Origin: Nocardioides sp.
Lineage (GTDB): Bacteria > Actinomycetota > Actinomycetes > Propionibacteriales > Nocardioidaceae
Reading direction: 5' to 3'
DNA: 50,982 bases
Assembly: GCA_020636915.1 (NCBI GenBank)
Contig: JACJWV010000022.1
Location: 1-50,982 of the forward strand
Shown piece after piece: positions 15,420-23,095 of this stretch; the first letter of the stretch is position 1; each line of letters begins with the position of its first letter. The position numbers and the translations under genes were made by a program. The notes under the pieces were generated by a model that had not been told where the DNA came from, searched no databases, and was given only the letters and a program-made list of their open reading frames with translations.

Positions 15420-15956
15420 TCAGCCGACGTCGTGCGTCATCTGGTCCACGACGACGGTGATCGCGAGCGCCAGCACGGGGTCCTGGCCGTCCTCGACCTC
15501 GACGCCGTAGGTGTCGGCGACCCGGAACCAGCGCTTGGAGACCTCCGCGACCTTGGTCCCGCCCCGCTCGATCTCGTACTCGTGGTCGACGATGTTGCCG
15601 TGGGCCTCCAGCTCGCCGCCGGCGGCGAGCTCGATCTTGAAGCGCTCACGCAGCGGCGTGATCATCGCCTTCTTGACCGTCGCCACGGTGTGCCCGCTGG
15701 CGTCCTCGATCTCCATCGTGTCCCGGATGCGGAGCTTGCGCTCCTGGATCTTCAGCAGCTCGCGACCCGACGGGTCCTCCAGCACCAGGGTGTCGCGGAT
15801 CCGCAGGGCCTTCCCGTTGACCTTGAGCACCCGCTGGCCCTGGTTGTCCTCGATCCAGTAGTCGTCGCCGATCGCGAAGAGCTTCTCGCGCATCCGGTAC
15901 GTCGTCACGCCGCGGCGCTCGTCCCGGCGCTCCTGCCGTCTGTCCCTCAGTCCCAT
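15420..15956 (-). CDS. LURP-one-related / scramblase-like protein
   Basis: A 178-residue protein of the LURP-one-related family (PF04525), which shares the tubby/scramblase beta-barrel fold. Repeating beta-strand units are visible: FAIGDDYWIEDNQGQRVLKV, then LVLEDPSGRELLKIQER, then MEIEDASGHTVATVKKA. The function in bacteria is unknown. A basic, Arg-rich N-terminus precedes the barrel. The open frame extends to 16202 through the 40-bp repeats, but those codons translate repeat DNA and were excluded; the ATG at 15956 opens the family-like sequence. It is convergent with the ROK gene. Confidence 0.8.
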   Translation of the reverse strand: MGLRDRRQERRDERRGVTTYRMREKLFAIGDDYWIEDNQGQRVLKVNGKALRIRDTLVLEDPSGRELLKIQERKLRIRDTMEIEDASGHTVATVKKAMITPLRERFKIELAAGGELEAHGNIVDHEYEIERGGTKVAEVSKRWFRVADTYGVEVEDGQDPVLALAITVVVDQMTHDVG

Positions 15957-16041
15957 GCCGCGATCCTTCGCCGCTCCCGCCGTCTCGTGATCACCCGGAC
16001 CGGGCGAGGGCTGGACCAGCCGCCCGCGGGCCCGAGCCGAC

Positions 16042-16195
16042 GTCATGCGGGGTGGCTGTGGGGGCGACCGGGTCGGATGACGTCCGGCGGTGGCCCGGGG
16101 GAGGTCATGCGGGGTGGCTGTGGGGGCGACCGGGTCGGATGACGTCCGGCGGGAGGTCATGCGGGCTGGCTGCCGGGGCGACCGGGTCGCATGAC
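16042..16195. repeat. Three 40-bp direct repeats with inverted ends
   Basis: Copies lie at 16042-16081, 16104-16143 and 16156-16195, with 22-bp and 12-bp spacers. Copies 1 and 2 are identical; copy 3 differs at a few positions. Each starts GTCATGC and ends (G/C)ATGAC, so each unit has terminal inverted repeats (perfect 8 bp in copy 3). They fill the region between the divergent LURP-one and DoxX genes. Confidence 0.9.
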
Positions 16196-16240
16196 GCAGC
16201 ACCGGCCCGCCCGCGCGGCCCGGGCCACGAGCGCAGTCAG

Positions 16241-16246
16241 TAGGGT
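16241..16246 (+). promoter_or_regulatory. -10 element, leaderless promoter of the DoxX gene
   Basis: TAGGGT ends 6 nt before the GTG at 16253 and no ribosome-binding site is present. The three 40-bp repeats end 45 bp upstream of this element. Confidence 0.5.
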
Positions 16247-16252
16247 CGCGGC

Positions 16253-16633
16253 GTGAGCGCGAACGTGTGGCTGTGGATCCTCGCCGGCTTCCTCGCGGCG
16301 ATCTTCCTGGGCACCGGGGTGCTCAAGCTGACCCGCACCCGCGAGGAGATCGTCGCCGCCGGTCTCGCCTGGGCCGAGGACTACTCCGAGCCGGCGCTGC
16401 GCGCGCTCGGTTGGGCCGAGGTGCTCGGAGCGGCCGGCCTGGTGCTCCCGCCGCTGGTCGGCCTCGGGATCCTCACCCCGGTCGCGGCGGTCTGCCTGGG
16501 GCTGCTGACCGTCGGCGCGACCGTCGTCCACCTGCGCCGCCGCGAGCTCCTGCCCGACGTGGTGCGCAGCCTGGCGCTGGTGGCCATGTGCGCGGTCCTG
16601 GCCTTCTACCGGTTCGGACCCGAGGCGTTCTGA
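16253..16633 (+). CDS. DoxX family membrane protein
   Basis: A 126-residue protein with four predicted membrane helices (WLWILAGFLAAIFLGTGVLK, ALGWAEVLGAAGLVLPPLVG, ILTPVAAVCLGLLTVGATVV, SLALVAMCAVLAFY), the pattern of DoxX-like proteins (PF13564). In mycobacteria a DoxX protein forms a membrane oxidoreductase complex with SodA and SseA, but no such partners lie here. The GTG start is supported by TAGGGT 6 nt upstream. The role in this organism is unknown. Confidence 0.8.
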   Translation: MSANVWLWILAGFLAAIFLGTGVLKLTRTREEIVAAGLAWAEDYSEPALRALGWAEVLGAAGLVLPPLVGLGILTPVAAVCLGLLTVGATVVHLRRRELLPDVVRSLALVAMCAVLAFYRFGPEAF

Positions 16634-16674
16634 CCTTCTCGCTGAGACACCGTCCGCGAGCCCACCGGTCCGTC

Positions 16675-16680
16675 TAGCCT
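16675..16680 (+). promoter_or_regulatory. -10 element, leaderless promoter of the amidase gene
   Basis: TAGCCT ends 8 nt before the GTG at 16689. Its last base is the first base of an in-frame TTG at 16680, which is why the GTG is favoured as start. Confidence 0.4.
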
Positions 16681-16688
16681 TGGCGCTC

Positions 16689-18089
16689 GTGACCCGAGTA
16701 CACGCCTTCGGAGACGACGCCCTCGGTGACCGCGACGCGGTCGGCCTGGTGACCGCGATCCAGGGGGGTGAGGTCTCGATCCCCGAGGTGGTCGAGGCCG
16801 CCATCGCGCGCACCGAGCGGCTCCAGCCCCAGCTCAACGCGCTCGCCTACGTCGCCTACGACCGCGCCCGTGCCGAGGCGCGCAGTCCCCGGGGCGGGTT
16901 CTTCGCGGGGGTCCCGACGCTGCTCAAGGACAACGTCGAGGTCGCCGGCATGCCGACCCAGCAGGGGTGTGACGCCTTCCGGGCCCAGCCGGGAGCCGTC
17001 GACGGCGACTTCGCCCGGATGTTCCTCGCCACGGGGCTCCTCCCGATCGGCAAGACCCAGCTCTCCGAGTTCGGGTTCAGCCCGTCGGCCGAGCACCCCC
17101 GGCTCGGTCCGGTGCGCTCGCCCTGGGACCCGGCCCACACCGCCGGCGCCTCCTCGGCCGGCACCGCCGCACTCGTGGCCGCGGGCGCGGTCCCCCTCGC
17201 GCACGGGAACGACGGCGGCGGCTCCATCCGCATCCCGGCCGCGGTCAACGGGCTGGTCGGCCTCAAGCCGACCCGCGGCCGCCTCGCGCAGGACAAGCTG
17301 ACCCGCCAGATGCCGATCCGCATCGTGTCCGACGGCGTGCTCACCCGGTCGGTCCGCGACACCGCGGCCTTCCTGCGCGAGGCCGAGCAGGTCTACCGGG
17401 CGCTCTCGCTGCCGCCGATCGGTGACGTCACCCGGCCGGGTCGCACCCGGCTCCGCGTCGCCGTCCACACCGGTGGCATCGGCCGCACCGCCGACCCCGA
17501 GGTCGTCGAGCTGACCCTCAAGACCGCTCGCCTGCTGGAGGAGCTCGGCCACCGGGTCGACCAGGTCGAGCACCCGGCGCCCGCGACCGTGCCCGACGAC
17601 TTCCTCCTCTACTGGTCGCTGCTCGCGATGGCGATCGTCCGCACCGGGCGCCGGCAGCTGGGCCCGACCTTCGACCGCACCCGCCTGGACAACCTCACCC
17701 TGGGCCTGGACCGGCACTGCCGGACCCGGATCCACCGGCTGCCCGGGGCGATCCGGCGGCTGCGCCGGCTGGTCCGGACGTCCGCGGAGTTCCACCGGCG
17801 GTACGACGTCGTGCTCACGCCCACGCTGGCGCAGCCCACCCCGCTGGTCGGCCACCTCGACCCGACGAACGACTTCGAGACCGTGATGGAGCGGATCCTG
17901 GAGTGGGTGGCCTTCACGCCGTGGCAGAACGCCACCGGTGACCCCGCCGTGTCGCTCCCCTTGGCCACCACGGCCGCCGGCCTGCCGCAGGGGATGATGC
18001 TCTCGGCCGGGGCCGGCCGCGAGCCGACCCTCCTCGAGCTCGCCTACGAGCTCGAGGAGGCGGCGCCCTGGCCCCGCATCACCGGCTGA
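16689..18089 (+). CDS. Amidase (amidase-signature family)
   Basis: A 466-residue amidase-signature enzyme hydrolysing an unidentified amide. The Ser-cisSer-Lys triad is recognisable: LLKDN (K80), the AGASSAGTAA loop (around residue 155) and DGGGSIRIPAAVNGLVGLKP with the nucleophilic Ser. It is similar to 6-aminohexanoate-cyclic-dimer-hydrolase/AtzF-like amidases rather than GatA, since gatB and gatC are absent. No signal peptide is seen, so it is cytosolic. It follows the DoxX gene by 55 bp with its own likely promoter. The C-terminus is 12 bp from the convergent GT2 gene. Confidence 0.88.
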   Translation: MTRVHAFGDDALGDRDAVGLVTAIQGGEVSIPEVVEAAIARTERLQPQLNALAYVAYDRARAEARSPRGGFFAGVPTLLKDNVEVAGMPTQQGCDAFRAQPGAVDGDFARMFLATGLLPIGKTQLSEFGFSPSAEHPRLGPVRSPWDPAHTAGASSAGTAALVAAGAVPLAHGNDGGGSIRIPAAVNGLVGLKPTRGRLAQDKLTRQMPIRIVSDGVLTRSVRDTAAFLREAEQVYRALSLPPIGDVTRPGRTRLRVAVHTGGIGRTADPEVVELTLKTARLLEELGHRVDQVEHPAPATVPDDFLLYWSLLAMAIVRTGRRQLGPTFDRTRLDNLTLGLDRHCRTRIHRLPGAIRRLRRLVRTSAEFHRRYDVVLTPTLAQPTPLVGHLDPTNDFETVMERILEWVAFTPWQNATGDPAVSLPLATTAAGLPQGMMLSAGAGREPTLLELAYELEEAAPWPRITG

Positions 18090-18101
18090 CGTCGGGCGGA
18101 G

Positions 18102-20015
18102 TCAGCCACTGACCGACGCGAGCCCGCGCTCCACGCCCGCTCCGAAGTCCGTGGGGCCGCGGAGGGACGGCGTGGTCCGGGCGGCCTCGCGCCGCACGCG
18201 GTAGGCCTCCCGGGCGGCGACCCGTCGCAGGGCGACGGCCTGGTTGCGCTGCCGCGAGTCCGCCGTACGGCGCTCCCGTGCCGCGCGCCGAGCCGCCTCG
18301 GCGCGCTCGCGCGCGGCCACCCGCCAGTCGTCCTCCGCCGGTACCGCACCGGGCGCGGCGGCGAGCGCGGACACCGGGGCCAGAGCCGGCTGACCGGGCT
18401 GGGGCCGGGGCTCCTGCGCGCGCTCGTCGCGGTCGCGCAGCCAGCGGGTCACCGCCAGCCACCACCGCCGGCGCCGGCTCGCGTACCGCACGCCGTGCGC
18501 GGTCTTGTTCCACATCGGACGCCAGTCCGGGAAGACCAGCTCCAGCGTGGCGGTCCAGCTCGCGGCCGAGAGGAGGAAGCCCCACGGGATGAACAGCGTC
18601 ATCAGGTACCTGATCGAGCCGAACTCGCGCCGGCGCAGGGCGGCGGCGATCGAGATCGAGACCAGCAGCAGGTTGCCGCCCACGAACATCAGCACGGCCG
18701 CGTAAAGGAGGGGGCCCGGGAAGAGGTCACGGATGTGCTGGGAGCGGGTGAGGACGTAGGCGATCGTCAGGGCCCAGGTCAGCGGAGCGAGGAAGAGGGA
18801 GGCGACGGTGCCGCCCACCTGCATGAGGAACCCGCCGAACCGGAGCGGACCCATCGCCTGGGCGTTGTGCCACGGGTGCCGCAGCAGCACCAGGCTGGAC
18901 TGGGTGAAGCCCTTCAGCCACCGGCTGCGCTGGTTCAGGGCGGCCCGCGGGGTGAGCACGGCCTCCTCGTCGGTCCAGCTGTCCAGGAGGGCGGTGGTCC
19001 AGCCGTTCGCCGCGATCGCGCCGCCGAGCTCGGCGTCCTCGGTGACGTTCCAGGGGTCCCACGCGGCGGTCGTCAGCCGGTGTCCGCCGACCTCGGGCAT
19101 CAGCTCGGGGTCGAAGGCCGCGTCCTCGAGCACGCTCATCGGGAAGTGGTTCGACGTCCCGCCCAGGGGCACGGGGAGGCCGAGGTGGGACAGACCGGCC
19201 AGGACGAGCTCGAAGTGGACGGTGTACTCGTTCCCCAGGAAGCGGGAGCACCAGGTGCTCGGGCGCACGTCGTAGCCGTCGGAGTCACGGATGACCTCGC
19301 CCAACGGTCCGGTCAGCGGTGACTGGTTCACGAACACCAGCCGAGCCTGCAGGCAGCCGAGCGGGTCGTCGCGCAGCTCGGCCGCGCGGAAGGTCTCCAC
19401 CGCCTTGCGCAGCTGCTTCGGCTCGGGGTGGTCCTCCGCGTCGTAGATCACGACGAACTCGCCCGTGGCCCGCTCGAGCGCGTAGTCGCAGGCCTTCGGC
19501 TTGCCGTAGGGAAGCGCCGTGGGTACCTCGACGATCTCGAAGTAGTCGGGCAGCGGGTAGCTGCGCGCCGCCTCGACGGTCGCCCGGTCCCGCTCCTCGA
19601 GCACCAGCAGGCACTGGAGTCGGTCCCGGGGGTAGTCGACCCGCTCCATCGCCTCCACGACGACGGGGATCATGTTCGCCTCGCCGTACATCGGGTGGAG
19701 GGTCGTGTACCGGGGCAGCTCCTCGTCGGGAACCGTGACCCGGGCCGGGAACCGGTAGCGCCCGGCGACGACCACGAGCAGCGTCCGGAAGGCGAGGTAC
19801 GCCGCGCCGAACGCCAGGCCGAGCGCCACCAGGGTGCGCAGCGTGACGAGCGCGTCGACGAGGAGGCCGATCGTGATCGCGAGCAGGACCACGGCGCCGG
19901 CCACCTTCTGCGGGCCGGTGACGGTGGTGTGAGCGGTCTCGCGGACGTAGACAGCGGCCCGTGGCTGCCGGCGGACGTGGCGCAGGGCGATCGTGGGAAG
20001 GCGGAGCAGCGTCAC
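18102..20015 (-). CDS. Cellulose-synthase-like GT2 membrane glycosyltransferase
   Basis: A 637-residue membrane glycosyltransferase. Two N-terminal helices precede a GT2 domain with PMYGEANMIP, YDAEDHPEPKQL (DxD type), the acceptor motif NVTEDAELG (TED) and the QRSRW motif (QxxRW) of processive synthases. Three or four C-terminal helices follow (LTWALTIAYVLT, LLYAAVLMFVGGNLLLVSI, LFIPWGFLLSA). It resembles XagB/BcsA-like enzymes that polymerise and export polysaccharide. The last ~120 residues form an Ala/Arg-rich, very basic, probably disordered cytoplasmic tail. The GTG start overlaps the GT39-like gene stop by 4 nt (GTGA). The product polysaccharide is unknown. Confidence 0.85.
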   Translation of the reverse strand: MTLLRLPTIALRHVRRQPRAAVYVRETAHTTVTGPQKVAGAVVLLAITIGLLVDALVTLRTLVALGLAFGAAYLAFRTLLVVVAGRYRFPARVTVPDEELPRYTTLHPMYGEANMIPVVVEAMERVDYPRDRLQCLLVLEERDRATVEAARSYPLPDYFEIVEVPTALPYGKPKACDYALERATGEFVVIYDAEDHPEPKQLRKAVETFRAAELRDDPLGCLQARLVFVNQSPLTGPLGEVIRDSDGYDVRPSTWCSRFLGNEYTVHFELVLAGLSHLGLPVPLGGTSNHFPMSVLEDAAFDPELMPEVGGHRLTTAAWDPWNVTEDAELGGAIAANGWTTALLDSWTDEEAVLTPRAALNQRSRWLKGFTQSSLVLLRHPWHNAQAMGPLRFGGFLMQVGGTVASLFLAPLTWALTIAYVLTRSQHIRDLFPGPLLYAAVLMFVGGNLLLVSISIAAALRRREFGSIRYLMTLFIPWGFLLSAASWTATLELVFPDWRPMWNKTAHGVRYASRRRRWWLAVTRWLRDRDERAQEPRPQPGQPALAPVSALAAAPGAVPAEDDWRVAARERAEAARRAARERRTADSRQRNQAVALRRVAAREAYRVRREAARTTPSLRGPTDFGAGVERGLASVSG

Positions 20016-21577
20016 GGCGCACCGTCCTTGCGCTGCCACACCTCGAAGTCGTCGGTCTTCAGGACGCGTCGGAAGTGCGTGGTCAGGACGGGCCGGTGGT
20101 TGAGGTTCTTCTCGACGGCGTCGGTGTTGCCCTCGGTGGTCCGCATCACGATCACGTCGATGTCCGCGCGAGGGTCGGCCGGGTCCTTCAGGGCGATCTT
20201 CCAGGTCTGGTCGCTGCCCTCGTAGATCACCCGTTCCTGGTTGGGGAACACGACCCACTCGTTGGCGAAGGACTCGATCAGCACCCGCCCGGTCGTGTGG
20301 TCCTCGACGAAGTCCCCTACGCGCCGCTCCTGCTGGTACGCCGCGTAGGCCTGCGACGCCTCGAGGCTGGTGATGACGCTGCGCCCGTCGCTGGCCGACG
20401 CGCTGGCCAGCCCGGCGCCCGCGAGCACGACGAGCACCGCGGCGCCCGCGATCCGCAGGGCGCTGGACAGGACCCGACCCGTGCGGGGGACCAGCGAGAC
20501 GGCGTACCCGGTGAAGAGCGCGATGGGCAGCAGCATCACGACCGCCATCCGCAGGTTGTAGAGGTCGCCGTCGATCTCGGTGACACGCATGGGCTGGGCG
20601 CCCGAGTAGAGGCCGTAGGTGATGAACGCGCCCGCTGCGGCGGTCGCGAGGAACGTCGTGAAGACCGGCGACAACCGCTCGCGCCATGCCATCGCCACCA
20701 TGCCGGCCGCTCCGCACAGCGCGAGCGGCAGACCGATCGTGTCCCGGATCGCGAAGGCGTAGGTCTGCAGGGACACCCGCAGGTCCGCCACCTGGCTCAG
20801 CTCCAGGTCCCGGGTCTGGTCGATGCTGGTGTACTGCCCGGTCAGCCAGGCCAGGGGGTCGCCGAAGATCACCAGGTCCCAGATCAGCCAGAGGAGGACG
20901 CCGAGAGCGGCGTAGCCCGTGAACACCAGCACGTAGGCCTGGCCGGAGAAGTCACCGCTGAAGAACGGGTGGCCCTTCACGAAGCAGACGTGCACGACCA
21001 CGAGCAGGAGCGCGAGCGAGAACACCCACGCCTCGTAGCGGACCAGCACGAGCAGCATGCAGCACACGGCGGCGAGCATCAGGTAACGGTGCAGCCCGGT
21101 GCGGTACCAGAGCAGCATCATCAGCACCGCGGTCACGATGCCGGCGTACATCAGCGTCTCTCCCATCGGCGTCGACTGCAGGTAGAGCGCGTTGGGGTTG
21201 AGCCCGTAGACGGCCGCCGCGACCCACCCCGCCAGCCGGTCGCGGGTGGCCACCCGCACGGCGCCGTACAGCCCGAGGACCGTGGCGACGTAGGCCAGCA
21301 TGGAGAAGACTGAGCCGGCCAGGCCCGAGGTGTACAGGTCGCCGTTCCACGCCAGCGTCGAGATGAGCAGGTGGGGGAGCGGCAGCCAGATGCCGCCGAG
21401 CTGGCCGAACCCCGGGTGCTGCCCCACCACGACGCGGCGGCCGATGAGCAGGTGGGAGAGGGCGTCCTTGTAGCCCAAGATGGTGCCGAGGTCACGGAAC
21501 CAGAGGTACGCGGCGACGGACGCGAGCAGCGCCAGGGCGAGCAGCGCCCCGACGTCCACGCGCGATGATCGCGACAC
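20012..21577 (-). CDS. GT39/ArnT-like membrane glycosyltransferase
   Basis: A 521-residue polytopic protein with about ten membrane helices and a soluble C-terminal domain (about residues 395-521). The N-terminus has a helix, then an extracytoplasmic loop (FRDLGTILGYKDALSHLLI) that in GT-C enzymes carries catalytic acids. A GLNPNALYLQSTPMGETLMY segment is typical of GT39-like proteins. Such enzymes use polyprenyl-phosphate sugars outside the membrane. The frame extends to 21679, but the GTG at 21577 has a G-rich ribosome-binding site (AGGGGGG) about 6 nt upstream. It is translationally coupled to the GT2 gene, suggesting a shared surface-glycan pathway. Confidence 0.8.
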   Translation of the reverse strand: MSRSSRVDVGALLALALLASVAAYLWFRDLGTILGYKDALSHLLIGRRVVVGQHPGFGQLGGIWLPLPHLLISTLAWNGDLYTSGLAGSVFSMLAYVATVLGLYGAVRVATRDRLAGWVAAAVYGLNPNALYLQSTPMGETLMYAGIVTAVLMMLLWYRTGLHRYLMLAAVCCMLLVLVRYEAWVFSLALLLVVVHVCFVKGHPFFSGDFSGQAYVLVFTGYAALGVLLWLIWDLVIFGDPLAWLTGQYTSIDQTRDLELSQVADLRVSLQTYAFAIRDTIGLPLALCGAAGMVAMAWRERLSPVFTTFLATAAAGAFITYGLYSGAQPMRVTEIDGDLYNLRMAVVMLLPIALFTGYAVSLVPRTGRVLSSALRIAGAAVLVVLAGAGLASASASDGRSVITSLEASQAYAAYQQERRVGDFVEDHTTGRVLIESFANEWVVFPNQERVIYEGSDQTWKIALKDPADPRADIDVIVMRTTEGNTDAVEKNLNHRPVLTTHFRRVLKTDDFEVWQRKDGAP

Positions 21578-21810
21578 CTGGCCCCCCTGGCATTGTGCCC
21601 CTGGTGACACGACACCGGGTCGTGCCGGGACGATCCGGACGAGTTCCGTCCTGCCCCTGTGTCCATGGTGCCTCGCCACCCGGGTCTCACGGACCGTTTT
21701 CGAGCGGTGCGCACCCCCTGGACTGCACCGCTCGGCGGCCCGCCGAACGGGGTCTCACAGGGTCTGATCGCGGTGCTGAGGGCCGATTTCCCGTTCCCGG
21801 AGCCGATGTG

Positions 21811-21816
21811 TATCGT
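21811..21816 (+). promoter_or_regulatory. Probable -10 element for tRNA-Thr
   Basis: TATCGT lies 12 nt before the mature tRNA-Thr 5' end, a suitable distance for a short precursor. No convincing -35 is visible. The 250-bp region 21578-21827 otherwise holds only a small palindrome, CACGAC-N5-GTCGTG (21608-21624). Confidence 0.4.
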
Positions 21817-21827
21817 TCTCCGTCGTT

Positions 21828-21900
21828 GCCCCTTTAGCTCAGTCGGCAGAGCGTCTCCATGGTAAGGAGAAGGTCTACGGTTCGATTCCGTAAAGGGGCT
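21828..21900 (+). tRNA. tRNA-Thr (GGT)
   Basis: A 73-nt cloverleaf. The acceptor stem GCCCCTT/AAGGGGC (21828-21834 with 21893-21899) has discriminator T. The D arm is TAGCTCAGTCGGCAGAGC, the anticodon stem CTCC/GGAG carries loop ATGGTAA (anticodon GGT), and the T arm contains GTTCGATTC. The CCA end is not encoded. It is the first gene of the ribosomal block. Confidence 0.97.
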
Positions 21901-21955
21901 CTGGGCAGGACGTTGGTCGGACTCGTTACGCTGGTCCGAGCAGCCGTGCCCTCGT

Positions 21956-22029
21956 GGCGGGGTAGCTCAGGTGGTTAGAGCACACGGCTCATAATCGTGG
22001 TGTCGCGGGTTCGAGTCCCGCCCCCGCTA
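21956..22029 (+). tRNA. tRNA-Met (CAT), elongator type
   Basis: A 74-nt cloverleaf. The acceptor GGCGGGG pairs with CCCCGCT (G1-U72 wobble) and the discriminator is A. The anticodon loop CTCATAA gives anticodon CAT, and the T arm GCGGG/CCCGC has loop TTCGAGT. The paired position 1-72 argues against an initiator tRNA. It lies 47 nt upstream of rpmG. Confidence 0.95.
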
Positions 22030-22076
22030 CTCAAGGACCCGAGCGACACCCGTACCAACCCGCAGAAGGACTTCCC

Positions 22077-22247
22077 GTGGCCAGCAAGAGCTCCGACGTT
22101 CGCCCCAAGATCACGCTCGCCTGCGTCGAGTGCAAGGAGCGGAACTACATCACCAAGAAGAACCGCCGCAACGACCCCGACCGGTTGGAGCTGGCGAAGT
22201 TCTGCCCCCGCTGCCGCAAGCACCAGCCGCACCGCGAGACGCGCTGA
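22077..22247 (+). CDS. rpmG: 50S ribosomal protein L33
   Basis: A 56-residue L33. Two CxxC pairs (CVEC at 16-19 and CPRC at 43-46) make this the zinc-binding (C+) form. The central ERNYITKKNRRNDPDRLEL segment is diagnostic. The GTG start has AGAAGGA (22064-22070) 6 nt upstream. It is too short to appear as a long reading frame and was identified by translation. The location between tRNA-Met and the hadA-like gene is the usual actinobacterial order. Confidence 0.97.
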   Translation: MASKSSDVRPKITLACVECKERNYITKKNRRNDPDRLELAKFCPRCRKHQPHRETR

Positions 22248-22312
22248 TCTCGGCGCGACCCCACCTCGACCCGTCCGGTCCACCGGGCGGGTCGACGTCT
22301 ATTTCCACGCCC

Positions 22313-22318
22313 TAGGGT
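22313..22318 (+). promoter_or_regulatory. -10 element, leaderless promoter of hadA-hadB-murB
   Basis: TAGGGT ends exactly 7 nt before the ATG at 22326, with no Shine-Dalgarno. This favours 22326 over the in-frame upstream GTG at 22317. Confidence 0.55.
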
Positions 22319-22325
22319 GGTGCCC

Positions 22326-22724
22326 ATGCCTGTCGACCAGTCCCTTGTCGGCCGGGTCTTCCCCCCGACCCGACCCTTCGCCGTCAGTGCGGACCACGTG
22401 GCGGCGTTCGTGGCCGCCACCGGCGGGGAGTACGACGGCGGCCCGGCCCCCGCGACGTACCCGATCGTCCTGGCCTTCGACGCGATGAACGCGTTCCTCG
22501 CGGCCGAGTCGCTCGACCTGTTCCGGATCGTGCACGGCGAGCAGCGCTTCAACTACGAGCGGCCCGTCGTGCCGGGGGACGAGCTCACCGCGACCCTGAC
22601 CGTCAGCAGCCTGCGCCAGATCGGCGGCAACGACATCATCGGCACCACGAGCGAGATCACCGACGCCTCCGGCGCCCTGGTCTGCACGACCAGCGCCACC
22701 CTGGTGCACCGGGGTGCGGCATGA
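22326..22724 (+). CDS. hadA: MaoC-like dehydratase subunit, HadA type (FAS1-like dehydratase)
   Basis: A 132-residue hot-dog-fold protein similar to the non-catalytic HadA subunit of (3R)-hydroxyacyl-ACP dehydratase. Seen: VGRVFPPTRPFAVSADHV at the N-terminus, PATYPIVL, LDLFRIVHGEQRFNYERPV (about residue 65) and VVPGDELTATLTV. It lacks the D-x4-H catalytic motif found in the next gene, as expected for the partner subunit. The stop overlaps the hadB start (ATGA), so the two chains are probably made in equal amounts. The same pair lies next to rpmG in mycobacteria, where it acts in fatty-acid elongation. Confidence 0.82.
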   Translation: MPVDQSLVGRVFPPTRPFAVSADHVAAFVAATGGEYDGGPAPATYPIVLAFDAMNAFLAAESLDLFRIVHGEQRFNYERPVVPGDELTATLTVSSLRQIGGNDIIGTTSEITDASGALVCTTSATLVHRGAA

Positions 22725-23095
22725 GCCTCGAGACGCAGACGTACACGATCACCCGCGCCGACCTGGTGCGGTACGCCGAGGCCAGCGGCGACCACAACCC
22801 GATCCACCAGGACGAGCAGGTGGCCGCGAGCGTCGGGCTGCCCGGCGTGATCGCGCACGGCATGTACACGATGGCGCTGGCCGCGCGCGCGGTCGAGACC
22901 TGGTTCCCCGCCGCCGAGGTGGTCAGCCTCGGGTGCAAGTTCACCAACCCGGTGGTCGTGCCCGCCGACGGCGGTGTCGAGGTCGAGGTGGCCGGCGAGG
23001 CCACCGAGGCCGACGGGCTCACCACCGTCGCGCTCACCGTCACCTGTGACGGGCAGAAGGTCCTGGGGATGCCGAAGGCCGTCATCCGTGCCTGA
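22721..23095 (+). CDS. hadB: MaoC-like (3R)-hydroxyacyl dehydratase, HadB type
   Basis: A 124-residue hot-dog-fold hydratase/dehydratase subunit. It carries the hydratase-2 motif YAEASGDHNPIHQDEQVA (catalytic Asp and His, residues about 18-35) and GVIAHGMYTMALAARAV. It is translationally coupled to the hadA-like gene (4-nt overlap) and overlaps the murB start by 8 nt. In mycobacteria HadB pairs with HadA or HadC in mycolic-acid elongation; here no third subunit is adjacent, so a role in ordinary or polyketide-like fatty-acid synthesis is more likely. Confidence 0.87.
   Translation: MSLETQTYTITRADLVRYAEASGDHNPIHQDEQVAASVGLPGVIAHGMYTMALAARAVETWFPAAEVVSLGCKFTNPVVVPADGGVEVEVAGEATEADGLTTVALTVTCDGQKVLGMPKAVIRA

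Noticed and set aside
16042..16195. CRISPR array
   Set aside because: Only three units, spacers of 22 and 12 bp that are partly alike, and no cas genes nearby.
15957..16202. N-terminal extension of the LURP-one protein through the 40-bp repeats
   Set aside because: The extra codons translate repeat DNA into repeated RSP/PRM peptides; the family-like sequence starts at the ATG at 15956.
18490..19322. Plus-strand frames inside the GT2 gene
   Set aside because: Antisense to a gene with clear TED and QRSRW motifs; no independent signal.
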